Shown here: one piece after another, positions 9,990 to 19,136 of the stretch
How positions within the stretch are numbered: the stretch's first letter is position 1
Layout of the letters: the number at the start of each line of letters is the position of its first letter
Assembly: GCA_000716465.1 (NCBI GenBank)
Contig: JNWL01000049.1
Coordinates: forward strand, 7,159 to 71,158
Origin: Streptomyces bikiniensis
GTDB taxonomy: Bacteria > Actinomycetota > Actinomycetes > Streptomycetales > Streptomycetaceae
DNA: 64,000 nt
Reading direction: 5' to 3'
Notes under the pieces: generated by a model
Told to the model about the DNA's origin: nothing
The model's database searches: none
The model's input: only the letters and a program-made list of their open reading frames with translations
Program-made: the position numbers and the translations under genes

Positions 9990-10460
9990 ATGTCTGTCGT
10001 GAAGAGCACGCTGTCCGAGACCGACCTCAAGACGGTCGGCGACGCGCTCCAGGGCGCCCTGGTCGACCTGGTCGACCTCTCCCTGGTGGCCAAGCAGGTG
10101 CACTGGAACGTCGTCGGACCGCGCTTCCGCTCCGTCCACCTCCAGCTGGACGAGGTGGTCACCACCGCCCGGACGCACTCCGACACCGTGGCCGAGCGGG
10201 CCTCCGCCCTGGGCGTCAACCCGGACGGGCGAGCCGCGACCGTGGCGTCGTCGAGCGCGATCGGAACGGTGCCGGAGGGCTGGATCAAGGACGTGGAGGC
10301 GGTGAAGATCCTCGTCGACGCCCTCGGGGCCGTCACCACCCGGATGCGGGAGCGGATCGACGCGACCGGCGACCCCGACCCGGTCACCCAGGACATCCTG
10401 ATCGCCCTCACGGGTGAGCTGGAGAAGCACGCGTGGATGTTCCAGGCGGAGAGCGTCTGA
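9990..10460 (+). CDS. dpsB: Dps-family ferritin-like DNA protection protein (DpsB-like)
   Basis: A 156-residue Dps protein that forms a dodecamer storing iron and shielding DNA. The intersubunit ferroxidase ligands are visible: the first His in KQVHWNVVGPRF, the second in SVHLQLDE, and Asp/Glu in HSDTVAERA. Residues ~105-155 complete the four-helix bundle. The N-terminal tail is short and has no basic extension, as expected for DpsB rather than DpsA or DpsC. ATG 9990 is preferred to the upstream in-frame GTG 9861, which lies inside the clgR terminator. Gene order next to clgR matches my memory of S. coelicolor dpsB. Confidence 0.88.
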   Translation: MSVVKSTLSETDLKTVGDALQGALVDLVDLSLVAKQVHWNVVGPRFRSVHLQLDEVVTTARTHSDTVAERASALGVNPDGRAATVASSSAIGTVPEGWIKDVEAVKILVDALGAVTTRMRERIDATGDPDPVTQDILIALTGELEKHAWMFQAESV

Positions 10461-10566
10461 GGCGGGCCGGGGCGTGCTGATACGTACGGTGCGCGCCGGG
10501 GCGGGCCCCGGTGCGCCCTCCCGCAGGGTGATCCTGCCGGTCTAGCGTCGACCGCGGGAGGCGGCC

Positions 10567-10836
10567 ATGGTACGGCGACGGTTTCCGCCGGCAACGCTCG
10601 CGCTGGTCGCGGTCGGGCTGGCGGCCGGGGGGCTCTGGTGGTGGGCGGTGCTGCGCCTGCTGCTCGTCCCGGGCGAGACCGGGCCAGTCGAGGGCGTGAT
10701 GGCCGCGGGCGGTTGGGGCCTGAGCCTGCTGCCCGTGCACGTGGCCGCCTCGTCGGGGCCGCCGGGCGCGCTCGTCCGGCGCCTCGGCAGGCTGCCGTGG
10801 CGCCGGTGGCGGGGCGCGGGGCCCGGGTCGGCGTGA
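10567..10836 (+). CDS. Small membrane protein of unknown function
   Basis: An 89-residue protein, not recognised. It begins with a basic MVRRRF segment and has one clear membrane helix (residues ~9-32, LALVAVGLAAGGLWWWAVLR) and a second weaker one (about 45-65). The C-terminus is Arg/Gly-rich. ATG 10567 follows GGGAGG with a normal spacing. A TAGCGT -10-like element lies about 20 nt upstream. The last codons run into an 18-bp tandem repeat block. It is probably a real but poorly conserved gene. Confidence 0.55.
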   Translation: MVRRRFPPATLALVAVGLAAGGLWWWAVLRLLLVPGETGPVEGVMAAGGWGLSLLPVHVAASSGPPGALVRRLGRLPWRRWRGAGPGSA

Positions 10837-10933
10837 GGGCCGTGTTCGGCGTGAGCGACGTGTTAGGTGTGGGGCGTGTTCAGTGTGAGAGGCATGTTCG
10901 GTGGGGGACTCGCTTGGTGTGAGGGGCGTGTTC
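10831..10933. repeat. Degenerate 16-18-bp tandem repeat, about six units
   Basis: Units resemble GYGTGAGnGgCgTGTTcG (for example 10831-10848, 10849-10866, 10883-10900). The array starts at the stop codon of the small membrane gene and fills most of the gap to nei. No coding potential is seen. Confidence 0.6.
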
Positions 10934-10995
10934 CGTTCCAGGGTGTGACGAAGACGTGGGGCCGCCGCGGTTGTGGGGTCGTGGCGGACGGACGG

Positions 10996-11811
10996 TCACA
11001 CTGACGGGCTCGTATCGGCTTCCTGCCGGTGCGGGCCCTTCTGGCATCCAGGGCACCAGTACGTGACCCGGTCCCCGAGCTCCGCCTTGCGGATGCGGGC
11101 GCCGCAGCGCAGACAGGGGCGGCCCGCGCGGCCGTAGACGTGGAGCAGGGTGCCGGGGCGGCGCACGGTGGTGACGCGCCGGTCCGGGTGGTCCTTGTTG
11201 AGGTCGAGCAGGCGGTGGGCGGTCGCCACCAGACGGGCGGGAACGCCGGGCTCCAGCTCGCCCACGGGGAGCCAGGGGGTGACGGCGGCGAGGAACGCCA
11301 GCTCCGACTTGTAGACGTTGCCGATACCGGCCAGGTTGCGCTGGTCGAGGAGGGCCTCCCCGAGCGTCCTCGCCGGATCGGCCGTCAGTCTGCGCACGGC
11401 CTCCTCCGGGTCCCAGTCGGGACCGAGCAGGTCCGGACCGAGATGGCCCACCACGTGCGACTCCTCGTCGGTGCGCAGGAGCTCCACGATCGGGAGCCGG
11501 TAGCCGTACGCGGTGGACTCCGCGTTCCCCAGGACGGCCCGGATCTGGTGGTCGGGGCCGCCGCGGGGCCGCTCCCCGGTGGCGTACACCCGCCAGGCGC
11601 CGTCCATCCGCAGATGGGAGTGGAGGGTGAGCCCGCCCTCGATCCGGGCGAGCAGGTGCTTGCCGCGCGGGGTGACGTCGAGGAGCGTGCGGCCGGTGAG
11701 GTCGGCGGTGGCGAAGCGGGGCACCCGCAGGTCCGAGCGGGTGAGTACCCGCCCGGCGAGTGCGGCGTGCAGGCGGTGGGCCACCTGCCAGACGGTGTCT
11801 CCTTCGGGCAC
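10996..11811 (-). CDS. nei: Endonuclease VIII / formamidopyrimidine-DNA glycosylase family protein
   Basis: A 271-residue base-excision repair glycosylase/AP lyase. The GTG start at 11811, behind AGGAGG, gives an N-terminus reading (M)PEGDTV. After Met removal this exposes the catalytic Pro with the following Glu, as the family requires. The longer frame to 11961 runs into the MITE and would bury the proline. The middle holds the H2TH region (LDQRNLAGIGNVYKSE). A C-terminal four-cysteine zinc finger (CLRCG ... CPGC) is intact. It lies downstream of lhr on the same strand, a pairing also found in mycobacteria. Confidence 0.92.
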   Translation of the reverse strand: MPEGDTVWQVAHRLHAALAGRVLTRSDLRVPRFATADLTGRTLLDVTPRGKHLLARIEGGLTLHSHLRMDGAWRVYATGERPRGGPDHQIRAVLGNAESTAYGYRLPIVELLRTDEESHVVGHLGPDLLGPDWDPEEAVRRLTADPARTLGEALLDQRNLAGIGNVYKSELAFLAAVTPWLPVGELEPGVPARLVATAHRLLDLNKDHPDRRVTTVRRPGTLLHVYGRAGRPCLRCGARIRKAELGDRVTYWCPGCQKGPHRQEADTSPSV

Positions 11812-11911
11812 GGTCCTCCTCGGGTCACGGTCTCTCGGGCACGGTCGCGGGAACGCCGGGGGCCGGCCTCCTTTCGGGCTTCTTCCCGGGGGCGCGTCGA
11901 CAAGACACCCC

Positions 11912-12123
11912 CTAGGGCATGTGTCGAAAATCCCGCCTGCCCGGTGGCGTCCGGCACGCACTCGCCCGTAGTCCTTCGGGCACGGGGGTGCCCCCAGCCG
12001 CGTTGTCGGGATCGCCCCGATACATCAAGTATCGGGGCGACCCTCCGCCTTGCGATCGCACGCACCGGACGTCGCCGGGCCTGCCCTCCGGGCAGACGAC
12101 GTTCCTTTCGACACACGCTCTAG
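11912..12123. mobile_element. 212-bp MITE-like element flanked by CTAG
   Basis: CTAG occurs at both ends (11912-11915 and 12120-12123). Inside lie near-perfect terminal inverted repeats: ggcatgtgtcgaaa at 11916-11929 matches the reverse complement of 12106-12119 at 12 of 14 positions. The interior has a 12-bp perfect hairpin (tcgccccgatac / gtatcggggcga, 12012-12040, 5-nt loop) and a gggggtgccccc palindrome, but no transposase frame. Duplicated CTAG suits transposases that target YTAR, such as the IS5 group; the family is inferred. The right CTAG contributes the TAG stop of lhr. Confidence 0.7.
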
Positions 12124-15100
12124 GCGCGCAGGCGCAGGCCTCTGGGGGTGGCCAGGAAGCCCGCCGCCTCCAGGGGGCGGGCCAGCGGGGAGGTCAGGGC
12201 CGCGGCGCCGTTGAGCCGTTCCACCGTGACCGTGCCCAGGGTGCCCGCGCGGGCGGACGCGGCCAGGGCCTCTGCCGCCGCTGTGAGGGCCGGGTCGTCC
12301 GGGTCGGTCGGCCAGGACAGGAGCGTCTTGCCGCCGCGCTCCACGTAGAGCGTCAGCTCGCCGTCGACCAGGACCACCATCGCGCCCGCCTTGCGGCCCG
12401 GTTTGTGCCCGGCGCCGGTCGGCGGCTCGGGCCAGGACAGGGCGGCGCCGTACGCGTTCGCCGGATCGGCCGCCGCCAGGACCAGGGCTCGCGGACCGGC
12501 CGCCGCCTCGACGCCCCGGTCCCGCGCGGTCGCCGCGGCCCGCAGCCGGTCCACCGCGCCGTCCATCGCGAACTGGGCCGCGCCGAGCCCCTCCACGACA
12601 TAGCCCCTGCGGGCCTGGCCGCTGTCCTCGAAGGCGGCCAGGATCCGGTACACGGCCGAGAAACCGCCCTCCACGCCCTCGGCGGCCACCGCGCCCCGGG
12701 TGACCACCCCGTGCCGGTCCAGGAGGGTGCGGGCCAGGGCGTGCGCCCGCTGGGTCGGCTCCGGTTCGCGCGACGGCAGCAGCGACCAGCGGCCCGAGAC
12801 CGTGGGCGGGCCCGTGCGGGACACCGGCCGGGCCGACGCGGTCAGGGTGCCGTACCGGCCGCGGGGGACCGTGCGGCGCGCGCGGTGCGCGGTGGCGCCG
12901 GCCGTGCGGCCCGAGCCGAGCAGCGCCCGCAGCGGGGCGAGGGTGTCATTAGTGAGCCGGCCCGACCAGGCCAGGTCCCAGAGCGCGTCGGTCAGCTGCG
13001 GATCGGTGGCGTCCGGGTGGGTGGTCGCCCGGACCTGGTCGGCGATCTGGCGGAAGAACAGGCCGTACCCGCCGGAGAGGGCGGTGAGCACCGACTCGTG
13101 CAGCGCGGACAGCTCCAGCGGGTGCGGCGGGGGCAGGAGCAGCGGGGCCGCGTCCGCGAGGTACAGCGAGACCCAGCCGTCCTTGCCGGGCAGCGAGCCC
13201 GCGCCCGCCCACACCACCTCGCCGGTGGTCGTCAGCTCGTCCAGCATCGCCGGGGAGTAGTCCCGCACCCGGGACGGCAGGACCAGCTTCTCCAGGGCGG
13301 AGGCCGGGACGGGGGCGCCCTGGAGCTGCTCGACCGCCCGGACCAGGCCGTCGATCCCGTGCAGACGGTGGCTCCCCAGGTGCTGCCACTGGGGCAGGAA
13401 GGAGGCGAGGGCCGCCGGGGGCACCGGCTCCAGCTCGTGGCGCAGGGCCGCCAGGGAGCGCCGGCGCAGTCGGCGCAGGACGGTGGCGTCGCACCACTCC
13501 TGGCCGATGCCCGAGGGATGGAACTCGCCCTGGACGACCCGTCCGGACGCGGCGAGCCGCTGGAGGGCGCCGTCGGTGACGGCCGTGCCCAGGCCGAAGC
13601 GCTCACCGGCCAGGGAGGAGGTGAACGGGCCGTGCGTGCGCGCGTACCGGGCGAGGAGGTCGCCCAGCGGGTCCTTGACCGGCTCGGTGAAGGCCTCGGG
13701 GACGCCGACCGGCAGGGCCGTGCCCAGGGCGTCCCTGAGCCGGCCCGCGTCCTCGATCGCCGCCCAGTGCTCCCGGCCCCCGATCCGCACCCGGATCGCG
13801 CGCCGCGCCGCCTCCAGCTCGCCCGCCCAGTCCGGATCGGCGCCCCGCTCGGCCAGCTCGGCGCCGGTGAGCGGGCCCAGGACCCGCAGCAGGTCGGCGA
13901 CGCCCTCCACGTCCTTGATCCGCCGGTCCTCCGTCAGCCACTGGAGCTCCCGCTCCAGCTCCGTCAGGACGTCCGCGTCGAGCAGCTCGCGCAGCTCCGC
14001 CTGGCCGAGCAGCTCGGCGAGCAGCCGGGAGTCCAGGGAGAGCGCGGCGGCCCGCCGCTCCGCGAGCGGCGAGTCGCCCTCGTACAGGAACTGCGCCACG
14101 TAGCCGAAGAGCAGCGAGCGGGCGAAGGGGGACGGCTCGGGGGTGGTGACCTCGACGAGGCGGACCCGGCGGGCCTCGATGTCGCCCATCAGCTCCGTCA
14201 GGCCCGGGAGGTCGAAGACGTCCTGGAGGCACTCGCGGACGGCTTCCAGGACGATCGGGAACGAGCCGAACTCGCTCGCCACCTGGAGGAGCTGGGCAGC
14301 GCGCTGCCGCTGCTGCCACAGCGGGGTGCGCTTGCCCGGGTTCCGCTTCGGCAGCAGCAGGGCGCGGGCGGCGCACTCGCGGAAGCGGGAGGCGAACAGC
14401 GCGGAACCGCCCACCTGTTCGGTGACGACCTGCCCGATCTCGCCCTTGTCGAAGAGGGCGTCGGCCGCGCCGACGGGCGCCTTGTCCGCGTCGTACGCCT
14501 TGTCCGCGTGGCGGCCCGGGTCGACCGGCTCGTGGTCGAGGAGGTCCAGGCCCATGTCCAGGCCCATCAGGTCGGCGTCCGGCAGACGCAGCACGATGCC
14601 GTCGTCCGCGTGCATCACCTGCGCGTCCATGCCGTACCGCTCGGCGAGCCGGGCGCCGAGGGCCAGCGCCCACGGGGCGTGCACCTGCGCCCCGAACGGG
14701 GAGTGGATGACGACCCGCCAGTCCCCGAGCTCGTCCCGGAAGCGCTCGACCAGGATCGTCCGGTCGTCCGGCACGTGGCCGCAGGCCTCGCGCTGCTCCT
14801 TGAGGTACGCCAGGACGTTCTCGGCGGCCCACGCGTCGAGCCCGGCGGCGAGCAGCCGCAGCCGCGCGTCCTCGTCCTCCAGGGCACCGATCTCGCGGAG
14901 GAACGCGCCCACCGCCCGGCCCAGTTCGAGCGGGCGGCCCAGCTGGTCGCCCTTCCAGAACGGCAGCCGGCCCGGCGCGCCGGGCGCGGGGGTGACCAGG
15001 ACCCGGTCCCGGGTGATGTCCTCGATCCGCCACGAGGTGGTGCCGAGCGTGAACACGTCGCCCACCCGCGACTCGTACACCATCTCCTCGTCGAGCTCCC

Positions 15101-16769
15101 CGACCCGGCCCCCGCCCTTCTTGGGGTCGGAGCCCGCCAGGAAGACGCCGAACAGGCCCCGGTCGGGGATCGTGCCGCCCGAGGTGACGGCGAGCCGCTG
15201 TGCACCCGGCCGGCCCGTGACCGTCCCGGCCACCCGGTCCCAGACCACGCGCGGGCGCAGCTCGGCGAAGGCGTCCGAGGGATACCGCCCCGCCAGCATG
15301 TCGAGGACGCCCGTGAACGCGGACTCGGGCAGCGACGCGAACGGCGCCGCCCGGCGCACCACCGCGAGCAGGTCGTCCACCTGCCAGGTGTCGAGCGCGA
15401 CCATCGCGACCAGCTGCTGCGCGAGCACGTCCAGCGGATTGGCGGGGATCCGCAGGGACTCGATGGCCCCCGTCCGCATCCGCTCGGTGACCACGGCCGC
15501 CTGCACCAGGTCCCCCCGGTACTTGGGGAAGACCACGCCCGTCGACACCGCGCCGACCTGGTGGCCCGCGCGGCCCACCCGCTGGAGCCCGGAGGCCACC
15601 GAGGGCGGCGACTCGACCTGCACGACCAGGTCCACCGCGCCCATGTCGATGCCCAGCTCCAGGCTGGAGGTGGCCACCACGGCGGGCAGCCGGCCCGCCT
15701 TCAGGTCCTCCTCGACCTGGGCGCGCTGCTCCTTGGACACCGAGCCGTGATGGGCCCGGGCGAGCAGCGGCGGGGCGCCGTGCGCCGCCCCCGACTGGGC
15801 CATGACCTCGGCCGGGGGAGCCCCCTCGGGCAGGGGCTCGCCGGTCGCCCGCTCGTACGCGATCTCGTTGAGCCGGTTGCACAGGCGCTCGGCCAGGCGC
15901 CGGGAGTTGGCGAAGACGATCGTGGAGCGGTGCGACTGCACCAGGTCGGCGATCCGTTCCTCCACGTGCGGCCAGATCGACGGCCTGTCCCCGCCTTCCT
16001 TGCCCTCGGAGGCCGGGGAGCCGCCCAGCTCGCCCATGTCCTCGACGGGGACGACGACGGAGAGGTCGAACTCCTTGCCCGACGGCGGCTGCACGATCTC
16101 CACGGCGCGCCCCGGCGACAGGTAGCGGGCCACCTCGTCGACCGGCCGGACCGTGGCCGACAGGCCGATCCGGCGCGCGGGCCTCGGCAACAGCTCGTCG
16201 AGCCGCTCCAGGGAGAGCGCCAGGTGCGCACCCCGCTTCGTGCCCGCGACCGCGTGGACCTCGTCCAGGATGACCGTCTCCACGCCCGCCAGGGCGTCGC
16301 GGGCGGCGGAGGTCAGCATCAGGAACAACGACTCGGGGGTGGTGATCAGGATGTCCGGCGGCTTGGTCGCGAGCGTCCGGCGCTCGGCGGCCGGGGTGTC
16401 GCCGGAGCGGATCCCGACCCGGACGTCCGGCTCGGGCAGTCCGAGCCGCACCGACTCCTGGCGGATGCCGGTCAGCGGAGAGCGCAGGTTCCGCTCGACG
16501 TCCACCGCGAGGGCCTTCAGCGGGGACACGTACAGCACGCGGCAGCGCTTCCTCGCCTCGGCGGGCGGGGGAGCGGACGCCAGCCGGTCCAGGGAGGCGA
16601 GGAAGGCCGCCAGCGTCTTGCCCGAGCCGGTCGGGGCGACGACCAGCACGTCGGAGCCCGCCCCGATGGCGTTCCAGGCGCCCTCCTGCGCCGCCGTGGG
16701 CGCGGTGAAGGCCCCGGTGAACCAACCACGGGTCGCGGGGGAGAACGAGTCGAGCGCGGACCTGACCAT
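12120..16769 (-). CDS. lhr: ATP-dependent helicase Lhr
   Basis: A 1549-residue large superfamily 2 DNA-repair helicase. The N-terminal RecA-like pair carries Walker A VVAPTGSGKTLAAF, the DEVH box (LDEVHAVAG), motif III (GLSATVRP), and motifs V/VI (TSSLELGIDM ... QRVGRAGHQVG). A winged helix follows, then the long C-terminal Lhr-type extension with the DNA-glycosylase-like half. ATG 16769 gives the usual family length; CACGAT lies 6 nt upstream and there is no RBS. The stop codon is TAG made by the CTAG at the edge of the MITE. Nei lies downstream and probably works in the same repair context. Confidence 0.93.
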   Translation of the reverse strand: MVRSALDSFSPATRGWFTGAFTAPTAAQEGAWNAIGAGSDVLVVAPTGSGKTLAAFLASLDRLASAPPPAEARKRCRVLYVSPLKALAVDVERNLRSPLTGIRQESVRLGLPEPDVRVGIRSGDTPAAERRTLATKPPDILITTPESLFLMLTSAARDALAGVETVILDEVHAVAGTKRGAHLALSLERLDELLPRPARRIGLSATVRPVDEVARYLSPGRAVEIVQPPSGKEFDLSVVVPVEDMGELGGSPASEGKEGGDRPSIWPHVEERIADLVQSHRSTIVFANSRRLAERLCNRLNEIAYERATGEPLPEGAPPAEVMAQSGAAHGAPPLLARAHHGSVSKEQRAQVEEDLKAGRLPAVVATSSLELGIDMGAVDLVVQVESPPSVASGLQRVGRAGHQVGAVSTGVVFPKYRGDLVQAAVVTERMRTGAIESLRIPANPLDVLAQQLVAMVALDTWQVDDLLAVVRRAAPFASLPESAFTGVLDMLAGRYPSDAFAELRPRVVWDRVAGTVTGRPGAQRLAVTSGGTIPDRGLFGVFLAGSDPKKGGGRVGELDEEMVYESRVGDVFTLGTTSWRIEDITRDRVLVTPAPGAPGRLPFWKGDQLGRPLELGRAVGAFLREIGALEDEDARLRLLAAGLDAWAAENVLAYLKEQREACGHVPDDRTILVERFRDELGDWRVVIHSPFGAQVHAPWALALGARLAERYGMDAQVMHADDGIVLRLPDADLMGLDMGLDLLDHEPVDPGRHADKAYDADKAPVGAADALFDKGEIGQVVTEQVGGSALFASRFRECAARALLLPKRNPGKRTPLWQQRQRAAQLLQVASEFGSFPIVLEAVRECLQDVFDLPGLTELMGDIEARRVRLVEVTTPEPSPFARSLLFGYVAQFLYEGDSPLAERRAAALSLDSRLLAELLGQAELRELLDADVLTELERELQWLTEDRRIKDVEGVADLLRVLGPLTGAELAERGADPDWAGELEAARRAIRVRIGGREHWAAIEDAGRLRDALGTALPVGVPEAFTEPVKDPLGDLLARYARTHGPFTSSLAGERFGLGTAVTDGALQRLAASGRVVQGEFHPSGIGQEWCDATVLRRLRRRSLAALRHELEPVPPAALASFLPQWQHLGSHRLHGIDGLVRAVEQLQGAPVPASALEKLVLPSRVRDYSPAMLDELTTTGEVVWAGAGSLPGKDGWVSLYLADAAPLLLPPPHPLELSALHESVLTALSGGYGLFFRQIADQVRATTHPDATDPQLTDALWDLAWSGRLTNDTLAPLRALLGSGRTAGATAHRARRTVPRGRYGTLTASARPVSRTGPPTVSGRWSLLPSREPEPTQRAHALARTLLDRHGVVTRGAVAAEGVEGGFSAVYRILAAFEDSGQARRGYVVEGLGAAQFAMDGAVDRLRAAATARDRGVEAAAGPRALVLAAADPANAYGAALSWPEPPTGAGHKPGRKAGAMVVLVDGELTLYVERGGKTLLSWPTDPDDPALTAAAEALAASARAGTLGTVTVERLNGAAALTSPLARPLEAAGFLATPRGLRLRA

Positions 16770-16905
16770 GCCCCCATCGTGCACCCGGGCACTGACAACC
16801 GCCGGGACCTGTGGAAAACCGCCCGGACGGCGCGGTGGCCCGTCACCCTCCGGTATGAGCGGACCGGAGCGGCGGGCCCGCACGCCCCTGGCGCAGAATG
16901 GAGGC

Positions 16906-17775
16906 ATGGCGAGCGGGGAACGGGCACGGTACTGGCAGTACCCCGAGCTGCCCGGGGTCGACCTGCTGCACGCCCACTACGTCCGCAAGGCCTTCGCCCG
17001 CCACACCCACGAGACCTTCGTCTTCGCCGCGATCACCGAGGGCGTCGAGGCCTTCCACCACCACGACGAGCTGGTCCACGCCGGGCCCGGGCAGATCGCC
17101 CTGGTCAACCCCGGTACCCCGCACACCGGGCACGCGGGCGTCCCCGAGGGCTGGACCTACCGCACGATCTACCCCGACGCGGAGATCGTCCGGTCGATCG
17201 CCGCCGACACCCTCGCCCTGCGCGGCTCGGTCGGCTTCACCTCGCCCGTCATCGACGACCCTTACGCCGCGCGGCTCGTCGTCGGCGTCCACCGGGCCGC
17301 CGAGGAGGGCAACGCGCTCGCCGCCGACAGCCTGCTCCGGCTCGTCACCGCCCGGATGCTGCGCAGCCACGGCGGCCTGATCACCCCGCTCCCGCCCCGC
17401 TCGGCGGGCGCCCGGAACGCGGCACGCGCGCGTGAGGTCCTGGAGGGCCGGATGGCCGAGCCACCGACCCTGGAGCGCCTCGCCGCCGAGCTGGACACCA
17501 GCCCCTTCGCCCTGCTCCGGGCCTTCCGCGACACGTACGGGATGCCGCCGCACACCTGGCTCACCGACGCGCGCGTGCGCCGCGCCCGCCGGCTGCTCGA
17601 CGCCGGCGTCCCCCCGGCGGAGGCGGCCGCCGCAGTCGGCTTCACCGACCAGTCGCACCTCAACCGGCACTTCACCCGCAGCGTCGGGGTGCCGCCGGGG
17701 GCTTATCAACGCGCGCGTGAGGCGGGAAGACCCGCGGGAACGGGTGGGGCCCGGGGGCTTCGCGGGATCGGTTGA
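16906..17775 (+). CDS. AraC-family transcriptional regulator
   Basis: A 289-residue regulator with an N-terminal cupin sensor (residues ~15-150, HTHETFVFAAI and NPGTPHTGHAG). A C-terminal double helix-turn-helix (about 190-280) follows, including FALLRAFRDTYGMPPHTWL and AAAVGFTDQSHLNRHF. ATG 16906 follows GGAGGC. It is divergent from lhr and lies upstream of azlC and azlD on the same strand. Such regulators often accompany AzlCD exporters, so control of branched-chain amino acid or analogue export is inferred. The natural ligand is unknown. Confidence 0.85.
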   Translation: MASGERARYWQYPELPGVDLLHAHYVRKAFARHTHETFVFAAITEGVEAFHHHDELVHAGPGQIALVNPGTPHTGHAGVPEGWTYRTIYPDAEIVRSIAADTLALRGSVGFTSPVIDDPYAARLVVGVHRAAEEGNALAADSLLRLVTARMLRSHGGLITPLPPRSAGARNAARAREVLEGRMAEPPTLERLAAELDTSPFALLRAFRDTYGMPPHTWLTDARVRRARRLLDAGVPPAEAAAAVGFTDQSHLNRHFTRSVGVPPGAYQRAREAGRPAGTGGARGLRGIG

Positions 17776-17954
17776 TCCGGCAGAACGGCCGGCCCGGCCG
17801 ACCCGGCCGATTTGGCCTGCCCTGTTGACCCGGTCGGCGCGCCTGTCCGTCAGGCCCTGTCGGCCCTGCCAGCCCTGTCGGCCCTGCCGGTCAGGTCGGC
17901 CCGGTGCAAGAACGTACAAGACCCGGCGGTCCCGGCGGCCGTAGCGTCCCCGAC
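17776..17954. promoter_or_regulatory. GC-repetitive spacer with a possible leaderless promoter for azlC
   Basis: The spacer holds short reiterations of ccggccgacc and tgtcggccctgcc units, with no gene. TAGCGT at 17942-17947 lies exactly 7 nt before the azlC GTG, and no Shine-Dalgarno is present. Confidence 0.35.
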
Positions 17955-18722
17955 GTGGCAGAACAGACAGCATCCCCCGTGATACCCGACGACGCCCCGG
18001 CCAAGCCCGACGTCGCCGTCGTCCGCGACGCCCTCGGCGTCGGCGTCGCCGTCGGGCTCTCCGGCTTCGCCTTCGGCGTGACCTCGGCGGGCTCCGGACT
18101 CGGCCTCCTCCAGACCTGCGTCCTCAGCCTGCTCGTCTTCACCGGCGCCTCGCAGTTCGCCCTCGTCGGCGCGCTCGCCGCGGGCGGCAACCCCTTCACG
18201 GCCGCCGCCGGGGCGTTCTTCCTGGGCACCCGCAACGCCTTCTACGGGCTGCGGCTCTCCCAGCTCCTCGCCCTGCCGAAGGCCGTCAGGCCCCTCGCCG
18301 CGCACTGGGTGATCGACGAGACCACGGCGGTCGCGCTCGCCCAGCCGTCCCGCCGGGCCGCCCGCATCGGCTTCACCGTCACCGGTCTCACGCTGTACGT
18401 CCTGTGGAACGCCACCACGCTCCTCGGGGCGCTCGGCGCCGAGGCGATCGGTGACACCGCCGCCTGGGGGCTCGACGCGGCCGGACCCGCCGTCTTCCTG
18501 GCCCTGCTCGCCCCCATGCTCACGTCCGCGACCGAGCGGGCCACCGCCGGACTCGCCGTCCTGCTCGGCCTCGGCCTGCTCCCCGTGCTCCCCGCCGGGG
18601 TGCCGGTCCTCGCCGCCGCCCTCGCCGCGCCCGCGGTGCTCTGGGCGCAGGGCCGGCGCGCCGCGTCCACGACCGGCCCCACGGCCGGCTCCACGCCCCG
18701 ACGAGAGAAGGACTCCCGATGA
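17955..18722 (+). CDS. azlC: AzlC-family branched-chain amino acid exporter, large subunit
   Basis: A 255-residue membrane protein with about six helices. The family hallmark region FTGASQFALVGALAAGG ... FFLGTRNAFYGLRLS is intact (residues ~70-110), followed by AHWVIDETTAVAL. AzlC pairs with the small AzlD to export branched-chain amino acids or their analogues. The stop overlaps the azlD start (ATGA at 18719-18722), so they form one unit. GTG 17955 is chosen because the frame upstream is Pro/Gly-rich and a -10-like hexamer lies just before it. Confidence 0.88.
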   Translation: MAEQTASPVIPDDAPAKPDVAVVRDALGVGVAVGLSGFAFGVTSAGSGLGLLQTCVLSLLVFTGASQFALVGALAAGGNPFTAAAGAFFLGTRNAFYGLRLSQLLALPKAVRPLAAHWVIDETTAVALAQPSRRAARIGFTVTGLTLYVLWNATTLLGALGAEAIGDTAAWGLDAAGPAVFLALLAPMLTSATERATAGLAVLLGLGLLPVLPAGVPVLAAALAAPAVLWAQGRRAASTTGPTAGSTPRREKDSR

Positions 18723-19027
18723 ACGTCTGGATCGCGATCGCCCTCACCGTCGCCGGGTGCTACCTGGTCAAACTCGTCGGGCTGCTCGTCCCCGCCGGGG
18801 TGCTGGAACGCCCCCTCGTCCAGCGGCTTGCGGCGCTGCTCCCCGTCGCCCTGCTCGCCGCGCTCACCGCGCAGCAGACGTTCAGCACGGGCGGCGGCCT
18901 CGTCCTGGACGCCCGGGCCGCCGGACTCGCCGCGGCCGCCGTCGCGCTCGTCCTGCGGGCGCCGTTCCTGGTCGTCGTGGGCGCCGCCGTCGCCGTCACG
19001 GCGGGGGCACGAGCCCTGGGCTGGTGA
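18719..19027 (+). CDS. azlD: AzlD-family small subunit
   Basis: A 102-residue protein, mostly hydrophobic with four membrane helices. It has the VPAGVLERPLVQRLAALLPVA segment typical of AzlD, the small partner of AzlC. It is translationally coupled to azlC and ends 93 nt before the convergent gene's stop. Confidence 0.88.
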   Translation: MNVWIAIALTVAGCYLVKLVGLLVPAGVLERPLVQRLAALLPVALLAALTAQQTFSTGGGLVLDARAAGLAAAAVALVLRAPFLVVVGAAVAVTAGARALGW

Positions 19028-19112
19028 GCTCGGCCCCGGGGCCGTACGGGATCGGGACGACCCCGACCTCCCCGCCCATCCGGCCCGTACACCTGACCCG
19101 TACACCCGGCAC

Positions 19113-19136
19113 CCGCCCCGTCAGTGGACGGGGCGG
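19113..19136. terminator. Short hairpin between azlD and the convergent gene
   Basis: A 9-bp inverted repeat (ccgccccgt / acggggcgg) with a 6-nt loop overlaps the minus-strand stop codon. It could act on both strands. Confidence 0.45.

Noticed and set aside
11812..11961. Extended N-terminus of the Nei protein
   Set aside because: It would bury the catalytic N-terminal Pro and run into the MITE. GTG 11811 has an AGGAGG.
11919..17435. A very long (about 1840 codon) open frame antisense to lhr
   Set aside because: It mirrors lhr codons, is made of Arg/Gly/Pro/His low-complexity sequence, crosses the MITE and has no RBS. Long antisense frames are normal in GC-rich DNA.
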